Source: Leuctra nigra
Taxonomy: Eukaryota; Arthropoda; Insecta; Plecoptera; Leuctridae
Assembly (NCBI GenBank): GCA_934045905.1
Contig: OW203768.1
Coordinates: forward strand, 24,953,060 to 25,017,059
Length of the DNA: 64,000 nt
Direction: 5' to 3'
Below the pieces are notes generated by a model. It made no database searches and was not told the DNA's origin. It worked only from the letters and a program-made list of their open reading frames with translations. The number at the start of each line of letters is the position of its first letter. The first letter of the stretch is position 1. Both the position numbers and the translations under genes were made by a program. Positions 12,501-27,100 of this stretch are shown piece after piece.

Positions 12501-15500
12501 AATCCTTGATAAAGTTAAATAATTAAATATAATGAAAATATTTACCACTCTGCTCGGTTCGGTTCTTAATGTTTCGGCTCGGTTTGACGATACAGCTTGG
12601 TTCGCTCGCAGGACGAATACGCGCTTTGTTTCTGGAGTTCAATATCTTAATAGCCTATTTTCTTCCAGAGTAGATTCACCTTTAACAAGTAACATTATTA
12701 AAACTGCAGTAGGTGCCTTGGTAGGTATGTGGGATGGTTATTGGTTAATGTAGGGTGAAAATATTCCCAAAATAGGCGGAGGTACGTACTAGGTACCTAC
12801 AGGTAGGGTTCCTACTGACTACTACCACTGATATGTATAGACTACCACCCCAAGCAAACTGTTTACCTACTTTATTTATTTTATAAATACCTAAACTACC
12901 TAGTTACCTAGGTCCTACCTAGTTGGAAATTTTACTTTGCATAAATTGCTACATTTCAAAAATGTACATGTGAGGTTAATGTTTACTGAACATTGGTCAC
13001 ACTACCTATTGGTTTATTAGTATCCCCAGCATACAAAACTAAAGTAACAACGATTAATGCCTGGATACTTATGTAGTTGTGATGAAGACTCACCTTCAAT
13101 GGGTTGTATGGCTCTGTGATGAAAATCCAAACAAAAGAGGCACAACAAAACTGTAATTATTTCACGATTTGTGTCACATTAAATGGTTTGAACTGAGACA
13201 AACTATTCAGCAGTGAACACGCATTCACGGACACAGATAATAATTGAAATCACATTCAAAATCACTCAAAAGGACGTAAACTACACACTCATGACACTCT
13301 GTAAAATATCAACAAACGTCAAACGCCGCGTTTGAAATGAAGAAGGGAGAACGGAAACAAGTTGATTCACGAAGATGGCCGACTGCCGAGTTCATAAAAG
13401 AAACTTTACTAATAACGTTTAAAATGGTATGAATACTTTGCTTTGGAATTGTAAACATATTTATTCTTAAATCAATATATCCATGTGAAATGTAGATGTA
13501 ATTATTATAGAAATGAAGTTATAAATATGAAAAAAATAAGTCATTAGAGCAGCTCAAATTCAAACAGTCGTAGCGCCCGCGCGGGCCGTCCCTAGCCATT
13601 CCCGGGCGGGACCAAGACGGGACATTCCTAGAAATTTTACAGCCAGATAAAACGGATCGGTTGGGCTCCGTTGGGCAGGCCCAGGGCATGCCCTAGTAGT
13701 TCCCGCCCGGGACGTCCCACTTGGGCGCTAGATGGGCAGAAGCCCGGGCCGCCCAGTGTTTGTAGGGACTCTAATTGGTGATTTTTGGATAGGTTAGGTT
13801 CACAGAGATGTGGAAAACCACGTATTAGAAATTTGTTCCAAGGATCGTGGTCGGGATGAACTTGAGCTGTGTTGTCCGGAGATGACACATCGTCGCATGA
13901 TTGGTCCGCGGTTACGTCATCGTATTGTGTTATTGTTACAGACTCTGCCGAGAGATTGCGTTCAAGTTCCGCACGCGTCTGCCTCACGGCCTTCTAGTGT
14001 ACCACAGTGTGAAGGATCGGCCGGACAGTCTCGACCCATACGCCCTCTATATCATCGTGGAGAACGGTCAGCTCAAGGTCAGTGTCTAGAGGACGAGGAA
14101 GATTCACTCCTTGGCTCTGACAGTCGATATCCTACATAGAGTTCAACTTGGAAACCGCTCTGAAAAGAGCCTTGGAAATCCTTTAAAGCAAGTGATTAAA
14201 TATCTGACATTTCCTTCTAGATATTTAAAAAATTTCAAAGACGCATACAATTTTCTTAAAATGGCAATAACGTTTGAAGTAAGCAACAAATTAGTCTGAA
14301 AATTGCCCCAAACATCTATAATATTGGTCCATATGACCATGCCAAACTAAATGTTCCTCTTCGTGTGTTAATGTTTTTCCTATATTTGCTTAGGTTGTGC
14401 ACGTGTTCGGCACCAACTCCACGTCGCTGACCGTGGGTCAAGGGCTGAACCGCGACGAGTGGCACCACGTCAACGTCAAGATCGACGTCCATCGCGCCCG
14501 CCTCCACGCCGAGGTCGACGACGAGAGGGTGGAGACCGCGATCCTCGGCCTCCATGTAGACAACAACTACGGCGTCCTCAATGACCTCACGTCTGTCGTC
14601 CTCGTCGGAGGTAATGACGTCACACTCTCTTGTCCATGTTCCATTATGAACTATAAGACATGACTTGAAACATTGGTCAAAGAAACCCCCCGACGGCTGT
14701 CACCTTATCGCGGTGGTGGGGTTGTGTCGGCCAATGATCCACTGCAGCTAACTCGGCCGGCGAGCATATGCTCATGCGTAAGGGTTACCCATGCCGAACA
14801 GGTCAGTGGTGAGGTCTAGACAAAGAGCAGTCAGGGTCGACTTACCCATGCCCTCCCTTAAATGTGTTGTCCTCTCGGGCCAGCCTTCCCTCTCGATACG
14901 GAATCCCCCCTGAATCGGGTCCCACCTGTCCGAACCTTCCTTACCCCCGGTCCGTCGGGCGTGGCCTTCCCACCAGTGCTGGACTCGTCTGGACCGGGCC
15001 GCTTTGTTCGATCCCTTCTTTCAAAGTAGAGTTTACTTGCAGCCGTGTACTAAAAATGCCATAAAAAACGTCTCTTACAATAAAGAGTGCCGAAACTTGA
15101 CAGTTTGGCTCACAATACCATATATGAAGCAAAACTCCAAACATTTTATATTTCGCGCTCCACTTTACATTTCCAGTAACTTTTGGGTCCCCTCGATTGC
15201 TCACCGGCTTCGCCGCAGTGGATCATTATCCAACACAAACCCCCAAAACCGCGCTAAGGTGGCAGCCGTCGGGGAGTGGAACAGAATAGGTTCCAAAAAA
15301 ATTAAGTAATTGAATACAGCCCAATGGAGTGTGTCACTGCGAGCTTAGTGTCGCACCATTTTATACTTCTCTCTGAAGGTGGAGTGGGGATGTTTGGTAG
15401 CTCTAAGTCGAATAAGGAAGGGATGCTAAAACAGATTTTTTTACCACTTTCACAAAGCTTGGCAAATTCACTACATGCTATGTTGCTTCTGCACAGGTCT

Positions 15501-18082
15501 GAGCTCCGAAGAGAAGCTGCATGGAGTCAAGTACATCATCGAGTCGTTCGTCGGCTGCATCAAGGACATGACCTTGAGCGCGGGCAAAGCGGCGAGCGAG
15601 CTGCTTCCGATCAAGCCGCTCATCGCGACGAAACACGAGAACGTCGTGGAGGGCTGCGTAGACAAGTAAGTGACGTCACAACAAACACGAGAACGTCGTG
15701 GAGGGCTGCGTGGACAAGTAAGTGACGTCACATCAAACACGAGAACGTCGTGGAGGGCTGCGTGGACAAGTGAGTGACGTCATCGGTGGTTCAAACAGTT
15801 CCAGGGTGGTTATTCTAAATTTCTTTTTCGTCTCGTTTCCTTGATTTCTCACTGCCTATATATTTAACATACTATTGACGCCGTATCAATTGAAACGAGA
15901 CTACAAGGACCATTTGAATCCTCCTCCAGTTGTTCATTAATTGGGCGCCAGCGAATACAGTTAGCTCTAGGTGAGGTTGGTCAATTTGTTTACATACAAA
16001 CGATCCGTTCTCCGCGTTTTCAATGTTACCTACTTCAAATAGTTGCCAATCTTCAACAGTTGAAGTACAAATTACAATCCTTCACTGTACATTGGTAGAT
16101 TTTCCGAATGTTCACCAAGTGATTCCTTAGCGACAATCCAGTAGTGTGTTGAGTTCAACTGGAAATCCAGAGCTGTCAGTACTGTAGACTAAGACCATAG
16201 AGGTAAGATGGGTTGGGTAGAGAAGTCATGCCCATAAGACTGTATCTGTAGAGCCACCGAGCGAGGATGGTTAGTTCCGTGGTCCCTCCCAGTAAGGCGC
16301 TAACGACTAAAATCACTGTTTTTCTTCCCCCCCTAGTTCAGACCCGAATTTACCCTGAAGGCAGACTCAGGTGCTGCTACTAGTGGCGTTCCAATGAAGT
16401 TTGCCTTCTTACTGCCCTACCTGGACCGGCTGATAGCCTGGGGGGAGGAAGTAGGACAATGGGTCTATTTTAAAACCTCCCTTCCAACTCACATTGACCA
16501 GGTAGCAAAACATTTTGTTTCCTTCAGGATGAACCATCACCAGGTCATCTACCAACAATTTTTTTCCAAACCATTTTATTTTGTTCCTTATAGTATTATC
16601 TACAATATAAGAACAAAAAATGTATACCTTACCGACCTAACTTTTGTGTAAAACGTTTTCAAAGTTCGAGATTTTTACATAGCTCTTATGGGGGAACGAA
16701 TTAATTTCTTACACTATTCTAAATAATTTTTAATCCTCACCAACAATTTCAACAGAAAACTAAAGAAATATTCTTCGACTAATACTGAATGCATTGAAAA
16801 CTTAAAATACTCTTGTCACCGACTTAATTTCTGAGATAATGGCATTTAAATGTTTGAAAATCTTGATATATGGCCATTTAACATGGGACAACTGAACTAG
16901 TCAAAACCACTGCTGTATTCTTAACAAAATTATTTTACGAATACTTTGTTAAAAAAATCCTCATCATCTCATATCGTATTATTCTCCACATATTACATTA
17001 TAAAACTATGTTTTAAAGTTTAAACATGCGTTTTCTGAATTAATTTATCTCATGTTATGAATATAGTCATTCAAAGCGCTGGTTCATCCTTCAGTCTTCA
17101 GTGAAAGAAAAATATAAACTCATTTTAGATTTTGTCCTAAAATATTTGTTCGAATTAATTATTGTAATTATTTGACACTGTTTTGTTTAACAATTAAAAA
17201 TTAGGTATATATTGAAATACTTGTTACATCATTCATAACTAAGTCATAACATTGCATTGGACATGACTTCAGAATTTAAATTGATAAAGCCGACAATACA
17301 TTTTTAAATCTCTCATTTTTTTTAGGAATGTCAATGTATGAGGTATTCGTTGCACTTCTATATGACTTTTTGAAATAACTTTTTAAATTAAATATCAATT
17401 GGTAAAGCGTATGATAGAATAAATATAATAATATTCACGAGACAAGAGTGAGCCACAGGTTATGACGCATGAAACATTACGTCTCGTCTTACTTGTTCAA
17501 CAATGTAAACAATATATTATAACAGTCATGCGCTATGGTTGGTTTCATTAAAATAAAGAGATAATCGGATTTAAATCGGGCTATCTTTATTAATTCATTT
17601 TTTCGAAATAGAAAAACAATAAAGATCCACGTAACTGATCAACTATTCTCACATTTTGCTAAATTACACGCATTTTTCTTCACCTCAAACAGCATTTCTC
17701 GGTGTCTGGCGAAAAGTCGCATTCAACGTTTCTACTAAGAGATTAATTATTTATCGTTCACAAGACAAGAAGAAAATTAATATCAACCTGCCAAGTGAAC
17801 AATTCAAGTGACCCTTAATTCATGTGTACAAACAAACTCAATACTTCGTATTGCGTCTTGAACTCTCACGCGCGGCAACTTTATTTGAAGCACTCGCCGA
17901 ATTTGAACAAAAATCACTTCACCATCGATACAGACAAGCTGATAAAGTAAACAACTTATCACACCAAATGATAAGTGACTTATGCTCCCCCGCAACATAA
18001 GTCACCCGCGGTCACATTGTCGGTTTGACGAGATGACAAACCGAGAAAGAGACCGCGGCATGGCCTGTGGGTGTTGATTGGT

Positions 18083-18118
<36 letters not shown>

Positions 18119-21100
18119 CAGCAGCATACCCTAATCACCCTGATGATCATCCATTAATTTACAATATAAGTGTGATCAGTCATGATAAGTGTTGGGTAAG
18201 TCACTTTCAACGAACATTTTGAAAGTTCAGTTCATTTCAAATTTGATGAATTTTTTCTTCAGAATGACTATGCAAATTGGAGTTCTTAGAAAAGTAGACA
18301 CCTAAGTTCATTTATAAGTCATTTAATGAATGATAGATGTTAAAATGTGTAGGTGCATGTAACATTGTTACACCGTTACAAGGACACCCGGTAGATGATC
18401 ATAAATTTAATTAATTATAAAAAAATAAAAAGTAACGCGATTTTTTCAAATGCTGCTTTTCCAACACTTTTTCTAATGTAGAATTTAGTTTAAAATCTAG
18501 TAGTAAGTAAATAAAAATAATTGAAACTATTTATGGTGGCTTAAAGTACATGGGTAGGTTCTAATTTACAATTTGAATTGCACAGATGAGAAGGCCATAA
18601 AAAACTAGAACGGCTAACTTGGCTTTTTTGTTGTAAGTGGGCATGCCGAAAATGCCAAAATTTTTCACATTTGTTAGTATGTTATTCTCAAAATATGTAT
18701 TCCAGATCCAGACTGTTCTCTCCCGTTCGAAGACTATTCTGTAGACTCAAAAAGATTTCAGTTTTTAAAATATACTTTTTATGTCATCATATTCATTGAA
18801 TACGAATGAACACATTGGTTTCATTGAATTCTCTCTAGCTTCTATTTTGCTATTGATACGTGCCAGTTCCCATAAATCAACATGATGATTTGGAATACAA
18901 CTTATGCACGTATTGATAAATGTTCCAATAACCACGATGAATTTATTATTCCTAAAATGAGGTAAAAAAGTATTTACTTATCATTACTTGAATATCTGAT
19001 GCAGGTATGGCGGCAAGCCTCAATACGAGGATGTCACTGTCAACTGAATGAGAATTAAACATCCGATCGCTAATTCACGGATAAATCACTTGTCTCGTGA
19101 ATATTATTTTATTTACTCTATCATACGCTTTACCAATTGATATTTAATTTAAAAAAGTTATTTCAAAATTCATATAGAAGTACAACGAATACCTCATAAA
19201 TTGACATTCCTAAAAAAATTAGTGATTTAAAAATGTATTGTCGACTTTTTTCATCCATTAACATTTTTGAGTCTTGTCCAATGCTAAGGAACACCGCCAA
19301 TGGTAATGTAATGAATGATGTAACAAGTACTTTATTAAATAATTTTTAATTGTTTCAAATAGGAGGACCAAGTCAGTAAGTTCAAATAATTACAAATATT
19401 CGAACACATCGGACACAAATCGAAAATGAGTTTATATTTTCTTTCACTGAAGAAAACAAATGTTTGCTACCTGGTCAATGTGAGTTGGAAGGGAGGTTTT
19501 AAAATAGACCCATTGTCCTACTTCCTCCCCCCAGGCTATCAGCCGGTTCAGTCAGGGCAGTAAGAAGGCGGAACTTCTCGGTGTCTGGCGAAAATTCCAC
19601 TTTCATTGTTTCCACTACGAGATAGACAAGCTGATAAAGTAAACAAACAACTTATCACAACAAATGATAAGTGATCCGTTCGATTAGAATGATATGTTCC
19701 CCCGGAATATAAGTCACCCGGGGTAACATTGTAAAGATTGGACTAATTAAAAGTATCAAGCCGAGAGAGATAGAGGAAGTGACCGCGGAGTGCCAGGGAT
19801 GATGGTGAGAGGGGGGGGGGGGGGGGGGGGGGAGTACCATCAACATACCCTCATGAATGATAATTAATTTACAATACAAGTGAGATCAGTCATATGATCA
19901 GTGTTGGGGAAGTCACTTTGAAACGAACAATTTGAAATTCAGTTCACTTCCAATTTTATGAACTTTTACAAAGTTCGAGATGATTCAAGTTCTGTCTGTT
20001 CTTCAGACATGGCTGTGCAAATTGAAGTTCTTAGAAAAGTGCATACGATCTTATAAGCCCTTTAATGATACACGTTAAAATGTGTAGGAGCATGCAACAT
20101 GTTGCACCGCTACAAGGAAACCCTTTCAATGGTCATACAATTATTTTTTAATTTTAATGAAGTAATTTATTATTTAGGTATTCATCAACCGTATAAATTA
20201 TGTATTATAAGTTACTATTCAGTGTTCAAAAAATGGTTGTACTGACAGAACTGACTTTAATAGTGATATTCAGATAAATTTTAGCTGAACAATTAAAAAC
20301 CGTAAAAATGTGGGCGCGTCCATTTAAAAACAGTTGTCCTAAAAAGTAACGCGACTTTTTCAAATGTTCCTTTTCCTACACTTTTTCTAATGTAGAATTT
20401 AGTTTAAAATCAAGGAGTAATCTTTGTGATCTCTAAACTGGTTATGATGGTTTAAAACTACTAATTTACAAATTGAATTGCACAGATGACATTTATTTAA
20501 AAATTAAAATGAATATGGTGTCTGACTGAATCAATGACTTTCTGTGGGAAACTAAAAGGATAAAATCGAAAAATTGCTTTGGTTTCGACAGACTTTGCGG
20601 CGACATCGTTTTTATACCTGTCTCTGATTTCCTGTGAATTCCTCGGACGGCCAAGTTGCTTCCTTTTGTTGTAAGTAGTGGGCGTGTCGTAACGTCTCCC
20701 AGTTGTTAGTGTTTGTTAGTTTTCTCAAAATATGTTTTCCAGACTGTTTCGCTCCTGTTCGAAGATAATTGTTAATAGATTCAAAAAGATTTAAGTTTTT
20801 AAAATAAACTTTTTATTCTATCATATTCATTGACTATACGAATGGACACATTGAATTCAGCGAAGCGACACTATACAACTCCATGATTGAATACTCTGGC
20901 TTCTATTTTGCTGTTTTTTAGTTACAACAATGCTACTTAATGGTTAATTATTAATCATAATCACCATTATTAGGGTATGTAGCTGGTGACCACTCCATCA
21001 CACCACCCTCTCAAGCCCTGTCGCGGTCATTTTCTCGGTTTGTCATCTCGTCAAACCGACAAAGTAACCGCGGGTGTTATGATAAGTGCGGAGGAGCATA

Positions 21101-24100
21101 AGTAACTTATCATTTGTTCTATCGAATGGTGAAGTGAATTTTGTTCAAATTCGGCGCGTGCTTCAAATAAAGTTGCCGCGCGTGGGAGTTCTGGACGCAA
21201 TATTATGAAATTGATATTGAGTTTGTTTGTATCATTCACTACTTGGCAGGCAGGTTGTTATTATTTTTATTCTTGGCGTGTGAAGGATAAATACATCTCT
21301 TAGTGGAAACGTTGAATGTTGAATTTTCGCCAGACACCGAGAAATGATGTTTGAAGTGAAGAAAAATGCTGTTATTATTTAAAATTTCAGAATAGTTGAT
21401 CAGTTACGTGGATTTTTTTTTATTTCGGAAAAATTATTCAATGAATATAAACTGAATTAAATCCGATTATCTTAATATTTTAATAAAACAGAGCATGACA
21501 TCAGAGCTATACGACATTTGTATCTTTATTGAAATAAAGTAAGACGAGACGTAATGTTTCATGCGTCATAACCTGTGGCTCACTCTTGTCTCGTGAATAT
21601 TATTATATTTATTCTATCATACGCTTTACCAATTGATATTTAATTTAAAAAGTTATTTAAAAAAGTCATATAGAAGTGCAACGAATACCACATAAATTGA
21701 CATTCCTAAAAAAATTAGAGATTTAAAATGTATTGTCTGCGTTTTTATCAATTTAAATTCTGAAGTCATGTCCAATGCTAAGGAACACCGCCAATGGTAT
21801 AATGTTATGACTTAGTTATGAATGATGTAACAAGTATTTCAATATATACCTAATTTTTAATTGTTAAACAAAACAGTGTCAAATAATTACAATAATTAAT
21901 TCGAACAAATATTTTAGGACAAAATCTAAAATGAGTTTATATTTTTCTTTCACTGAAGACTGAAGGAAACAAAATGTTTTGTTACCTGGTCAATGTGAGT
22001 TGGAAGGGAGGTTTTAAAATAGACCCATTGTCCTACTTCCTCCCCCCAGGCTATCAGCCGGTCCAGGTAGGGCAGTAAGAAGGCAAACTTCATTGGAACG
22101 CCACTAGTAGCAGCACCTGAGTCTGCCTTCAGGGTAAATTCGGGTCTGAACTAGGGGGGGAAGAAAAACAGTGATTTTAGTCGTTAGCGCCTTACTGGGA
22201 GGGACCACGGAACTAACCATCCTCGCTCGGTGGCTCTACAGATACAGTCTTATGGGCATGACTTCTCTACCCAACCCATCTTACCTCTATGCTAAGACTG
22301 TAGACTGTAGATGTAGATTGTGTCTAATGCCTTGCGTCTTGGGTCTAGATGCGACACCAAGGACAATCTGTGTTTCGTCGGCAGCAAATGCGTCAACCAT
22401 TACAACAGCCTCACTTGTGACTGTCTATGTCTTATGCCTTGTGTCTTATGCATTGTGTCTAATGCCTTTCGTCTTGGGTCTAGATGCGACACCAAGGACA
22501 ATCTGTGTTTCGTCGGCAGCAAATGCGTCAACCATTACAACAGCCTCACGTGTGACTGTTTCGGGACCAACTACGAGGGCGAGCAATGCGACATCTATGG
22601 TGAGTTCACTTAAAAGTGCCTATCTATTGCTGTACATTAGGTATATATGGCAGCAATCCAAGTTATGAATTATAAAATTGGATCTCTTTCTTAGGATTTT
22701 TTTGGACGAGCGACAAATATGTTTTGGAAGATGGTAGGTTACATACTTCATGCTCACAAAGATATGATGACCCATCCGCTGGTGTATGGGGTGACCATTC
22801 AACTCTGGCCTGCTAGTTGCTGCCGTTGGGCCAGAGAGACTGGGGTGTTTAGGGGGTTAGTATGACGATCTCCCTCCACCTGTTATCAGTCCCTCGACGG
22901 CGCGGGTTGTGGAGGCTCGTGCTGTTAATGTCACACCGTCCTTCGGATGGGACATTAATAAGCCACTTGGCGTCTTTTATAGGAGTAGGAGTATGCAGGT
23001 ATATAGGAGTATAGGAAACCCGGCCTGTGCCGGGTTTCAAATACTCCCTTCTCTATTACATTCTCTCTAGTGGAACCTCGGCTCTGTTTAGAATATAAAT
23101 GTGTAATGTGTTTTCAGCCGCCACTATTTTGACATTGCGGGGTTCCTCATACATGTAATATGTAATGTGTAATATGAAATGTGTAATGTGTAATATGTAA
23201 TGTGTAATATGTAATATGTAATGTGTAATACGTAATGTGTAATCTGTAATATGTAATGTGTTTTCAGCCGCCACTACACTGAGACTGCGAGGCTCTTCAT
23301 ACATGTAATGTGTAATGTGTAATGTGTAATGTGTAATGTGTAATGTGTTCTCAGCCGCCACTACTCTTACACTGCGGGGTTCCTCATACATCTCATATCG
23401 CGTCTACGACTGGAAAGATCGCGTCAAGTCAAGCAGCAACCGCATCAGCATGTTCTTCAAAACCCGCTTCGATGACTCAGCTTTGTTCTACGCCAGTGGC
23501 GAGCCGTACAAGCATCACTACATAGCAGCGTCCATCAAGTAGGCCAATTCCTTATTTATAGCAGCGTCCGTCAATTATACCAACCTTAGCCACTTCTTCA
23601 CTTTTTATACTGTGTACACTTAGCCAAACAAAAATTGAACGTTCAATAAATCTGATAGGCTGATAAATGTAAGATCGCACCATCAGAAGTCAGTCTAAGC
23701 GATCTCATTGTCTCACTCTAGTAGGTGACCTCACATTTCAATGATAATAACAAGCTTTGATTGGTTATGAGACATGACCAGCAGTCAATCAAATTTGGTT
23801 AACGATCAATTTTTGTTTTGCCGAGTGTACATACTGATGTTGTGAGATCGGAATGGTCTGTGTTGAGAGGGATTAATTGTCAACAACATAATTTTTTCGT
23901 GTTAGGAGGTAGGAGGTTCAGAGGTAGATTGCCGAATGCAGCCGAGTGACAGAATGGTTTGGTTTGGATATTAGTCTTGAGGAAAGGGATAAAAGGCCAG
24001 GGTAGTTTTATTATATTGTCTTACAGACGTTTGGTGCCTGACAAAATAAAACTAATCCATTCCAAACTAAGACATTATTTTCATTGAACAGTTCTAAGGA

Positions 24101-27100
24101 CGCGTACGTTGCCTCATTTTATTACCAATTACATTGGTAAAATATATTGATAACGATTAATTAAAAAACCCTTCAATGGTTCAAGGGAACTCACTACTCA
24201 ATCGTCTTAAGGTGACGCGAAGAGTGTGGTTCTTCAAATGGGTAGGGGAGAAGGGCTTTCCCCCCTGGATGCCAGGGAAACTTATTTTGTGTGTGGTTTA
24301 TTACGTATAGTTTCATTTTGTATTCAACAAACTAAAAAAAAATCATTTCATAGTGTCAAAAAACAAAACAAAATCTGAGGGGGCAAGGTGTGGGCATGCT
24401 CTCCCCCACCCTAAAGTGTCAAATTTTAATATTGAATATTTCAACAAAATACACCTCATAGCGTCTCAAAATTTATTTTAATGTATCCAAAAATTTAAAA
24501 ACGCCCCGCGGGCTGGGTGGTCTAGGCTAATTAGTGCTCGCCTGTTTAACGAAAACCAGGTGAAGATTGTTTTCCTTGCTCCCCTGGCAGAAATCCTGCG
24601 GACTACGACGACCTCTGTAACGCCCCCAAAGTGTATACCATGTTGATGATTGTATAGCGCCTAGACTGTTGACACACGTGTGTTGCCAGGAACAAGACTG
24701 TGCACGTGGAGATCGACTTCGGCGACGGCGCGCAGCACGTGACCATCGGGCGCGAGGTGACAGGCGACTACTGGACCAACCTGACCATCGCCCACTACCT
24801 GGACACAGTGGACATCCATCTGGACGGCGAGACCAAGAGTCTGGATCTGCCTGGCACGCATCATCATCTGTACATCGACCCGGAGATTTACATCGGAGGA
24901 GGTCCGGACCTGGCCAATAGGAAGGGTCTCGCGTCCACCAACAACTTCGCAGGTAGGTATTCGAGGAAACAAGGACATGGCTGCACTCTAGTGGATACTG
25001 TGATACTAGGTAAATGACGGTTGACAGGGGCACATTTGTATAAATATTTTTTTTCTTTAGTTGTTTGTTATGGTTAAAAAGGTAAATTTTAACTGCATTT
25101 CAATTTCAAGTGTTTCTCCTTTTTTCACTGCACTTGGAAATATGAACTATCAAAACAAATAAGTTAATTCTGCAGACTGACAGTAGCCATCTTGCCGGAA
25201 GTGACTCTATCTTGTATTGCTGATTTGCGCGAAAAAAGAACAGTTTTTGGCTAAGACACATTTTGTATTTCCATTATCAAGGATACAATTCATTGAATGA
25301 GAGTTAAGCTAATCACATTCTTTTTAAGCTACCTGCCAGTTTAATGCTCAACCCCTTCGCATTACACTAACTATTGACAATTTTAATGTTGAGACGCGTA
25401 AAACCTGTCACTTACACATGGCTTGGCTAAGCCTCATTGTTGGACTTTTCAAAAGAACTGAATGTGTCCTGCGGAAAAACTGTGCCCAGTAAGCTCTGCC
25501 AAGCGAGCGCATAGAGTCATTTGAGCAAATGCTATTAAGAAGATCAACTATGCTCGTAATCCGGAGAGTTTTGACGCGTGTTTGGTTATTAATATCTCTC
25601 AACCACTACAGATGTCCGGGAAGTTGTTTTGTTTTGGTGCTAATTATCAAACTATGCAGTGGCTTGTAAAATTTAAACAAAGTTGTCTAACGGCAACATT
25701 GTAGGTTACAGGACATTAAACAGGTTTATCTTATCAGAGCTTAACTGTCCAACAATACCTGAATGTCCACTGTTCATCTCATGAAAGAAATGCTCCACGC
25801 TCGCTTGGCAGACTTTGAACGAAATCCAATACCAATGAGATAGTAACGGTCGGGGACAGGTAAAAATGAACCTACTTGAGCATTGCCAGATATAGGGCAA
25901 CCCATGCTTGAGAGGGTTCATCTTTGCCTGCCACCGACCATATGTATAGTACTTCAAGGAGAAGTGGATTCTAGTGCTTCGATCCGAATACCTTGAGACG
26001 AGAGAAAATCAGTTGAACTTCTTTCCAAATTGGACGCACACTTATTCGAATGAGATGTTTTGATTGTAACAACTTGTTGCACATATCCAGGCTGCCTGCA
26101 ACGCGTGTTCTTCAACGACATCTCGATCATCTACGAACTTAACCGAGCCAATCCGAAGGTCCACTACATAGGCGTGTTGGAGCCGGAGATCTTCGCCGCG
26201 GATGTCGAGACGATTCCCATTACATTCGCCTTCCCGTCGTCGCATATCTGGTGGCCGAACATACACGAGGACAGACTGCAGCTGGCATTCGACTTCAGGT
26301 AACTTAAGACGTATCCTTTTCAGGATGAATAAAGGCAAAGCGAGTCGTCTCGTTCTAGTGAAATGGATTAAAGTGAAGTTCCTAGCTGCGATGGCTGAGA
26401 TCGTCTGCAATTTTACCAGAAAATCATTTTTGAGTAACAGTCGAAATTATATAGAGCTATTAATTCTCCAGCTTCTAAATAACGATTTAAATACGTGCTG
26501 GAAAACAAACTCTCCCTTTCAAACGAGCTCGAACTTTGCTTAAAATTCCGCAACTCAAAAGCCTGGGCGCTGTGATCAATGTATATTCATTCATTCGACT
26601 CCACGTGAAGTGTTTTGGGCAGAATACGATATGCGGCCAAGGTAAACTGTTACCGTCAATCGCATACGCTTCAGTTTCACGATATTAACATTGGAAAACA
26701 ACGAAACAGGAGCGACGTTGGAGTTGCGCGAATCTTGTGAGTCAAAGTAACTACAGAGGGCAGTTTATAATGGTGGTAGATGGCGTCAAATCGCTGGCAA
26801 ATAGCAACTTCTCGCGATTTATGTAGTCATGATTCTCGTTCTGCATGCGATTTGAACGCGATTCATGGGAAACTAACTTAAGCATGTTACTTGTTCAACG
26901 TGCAGGAGCAGCCGACCAATGGCGACGCTCGCCTCCTCGGCTGTCACCAGCGCTGACGGCAACGGCTATTGGGAGCTGCGTCTCGTGAACAACGAGATCC
27001 GCTTCGAGCTGGTCCCTGACGTCACCAAGAACACCACCCACATCACGGTGGTCAAGTTCGACTCCAAGAGCGCCTGGCACAAGGTTCGTACTTGTTGCAA

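Noticed and set aside
22171..22668. 165-codon frame across the end of the TIR element and exon 6
   Set aside because: It is out of frame with the EGF cysteines and starts inside a transposon arm.
24527..25033. 168-codon antisense frame over exon 8
   Set aside because: It is a shadow of a GC-rich coding exon on the other strand, with no motif of its own.
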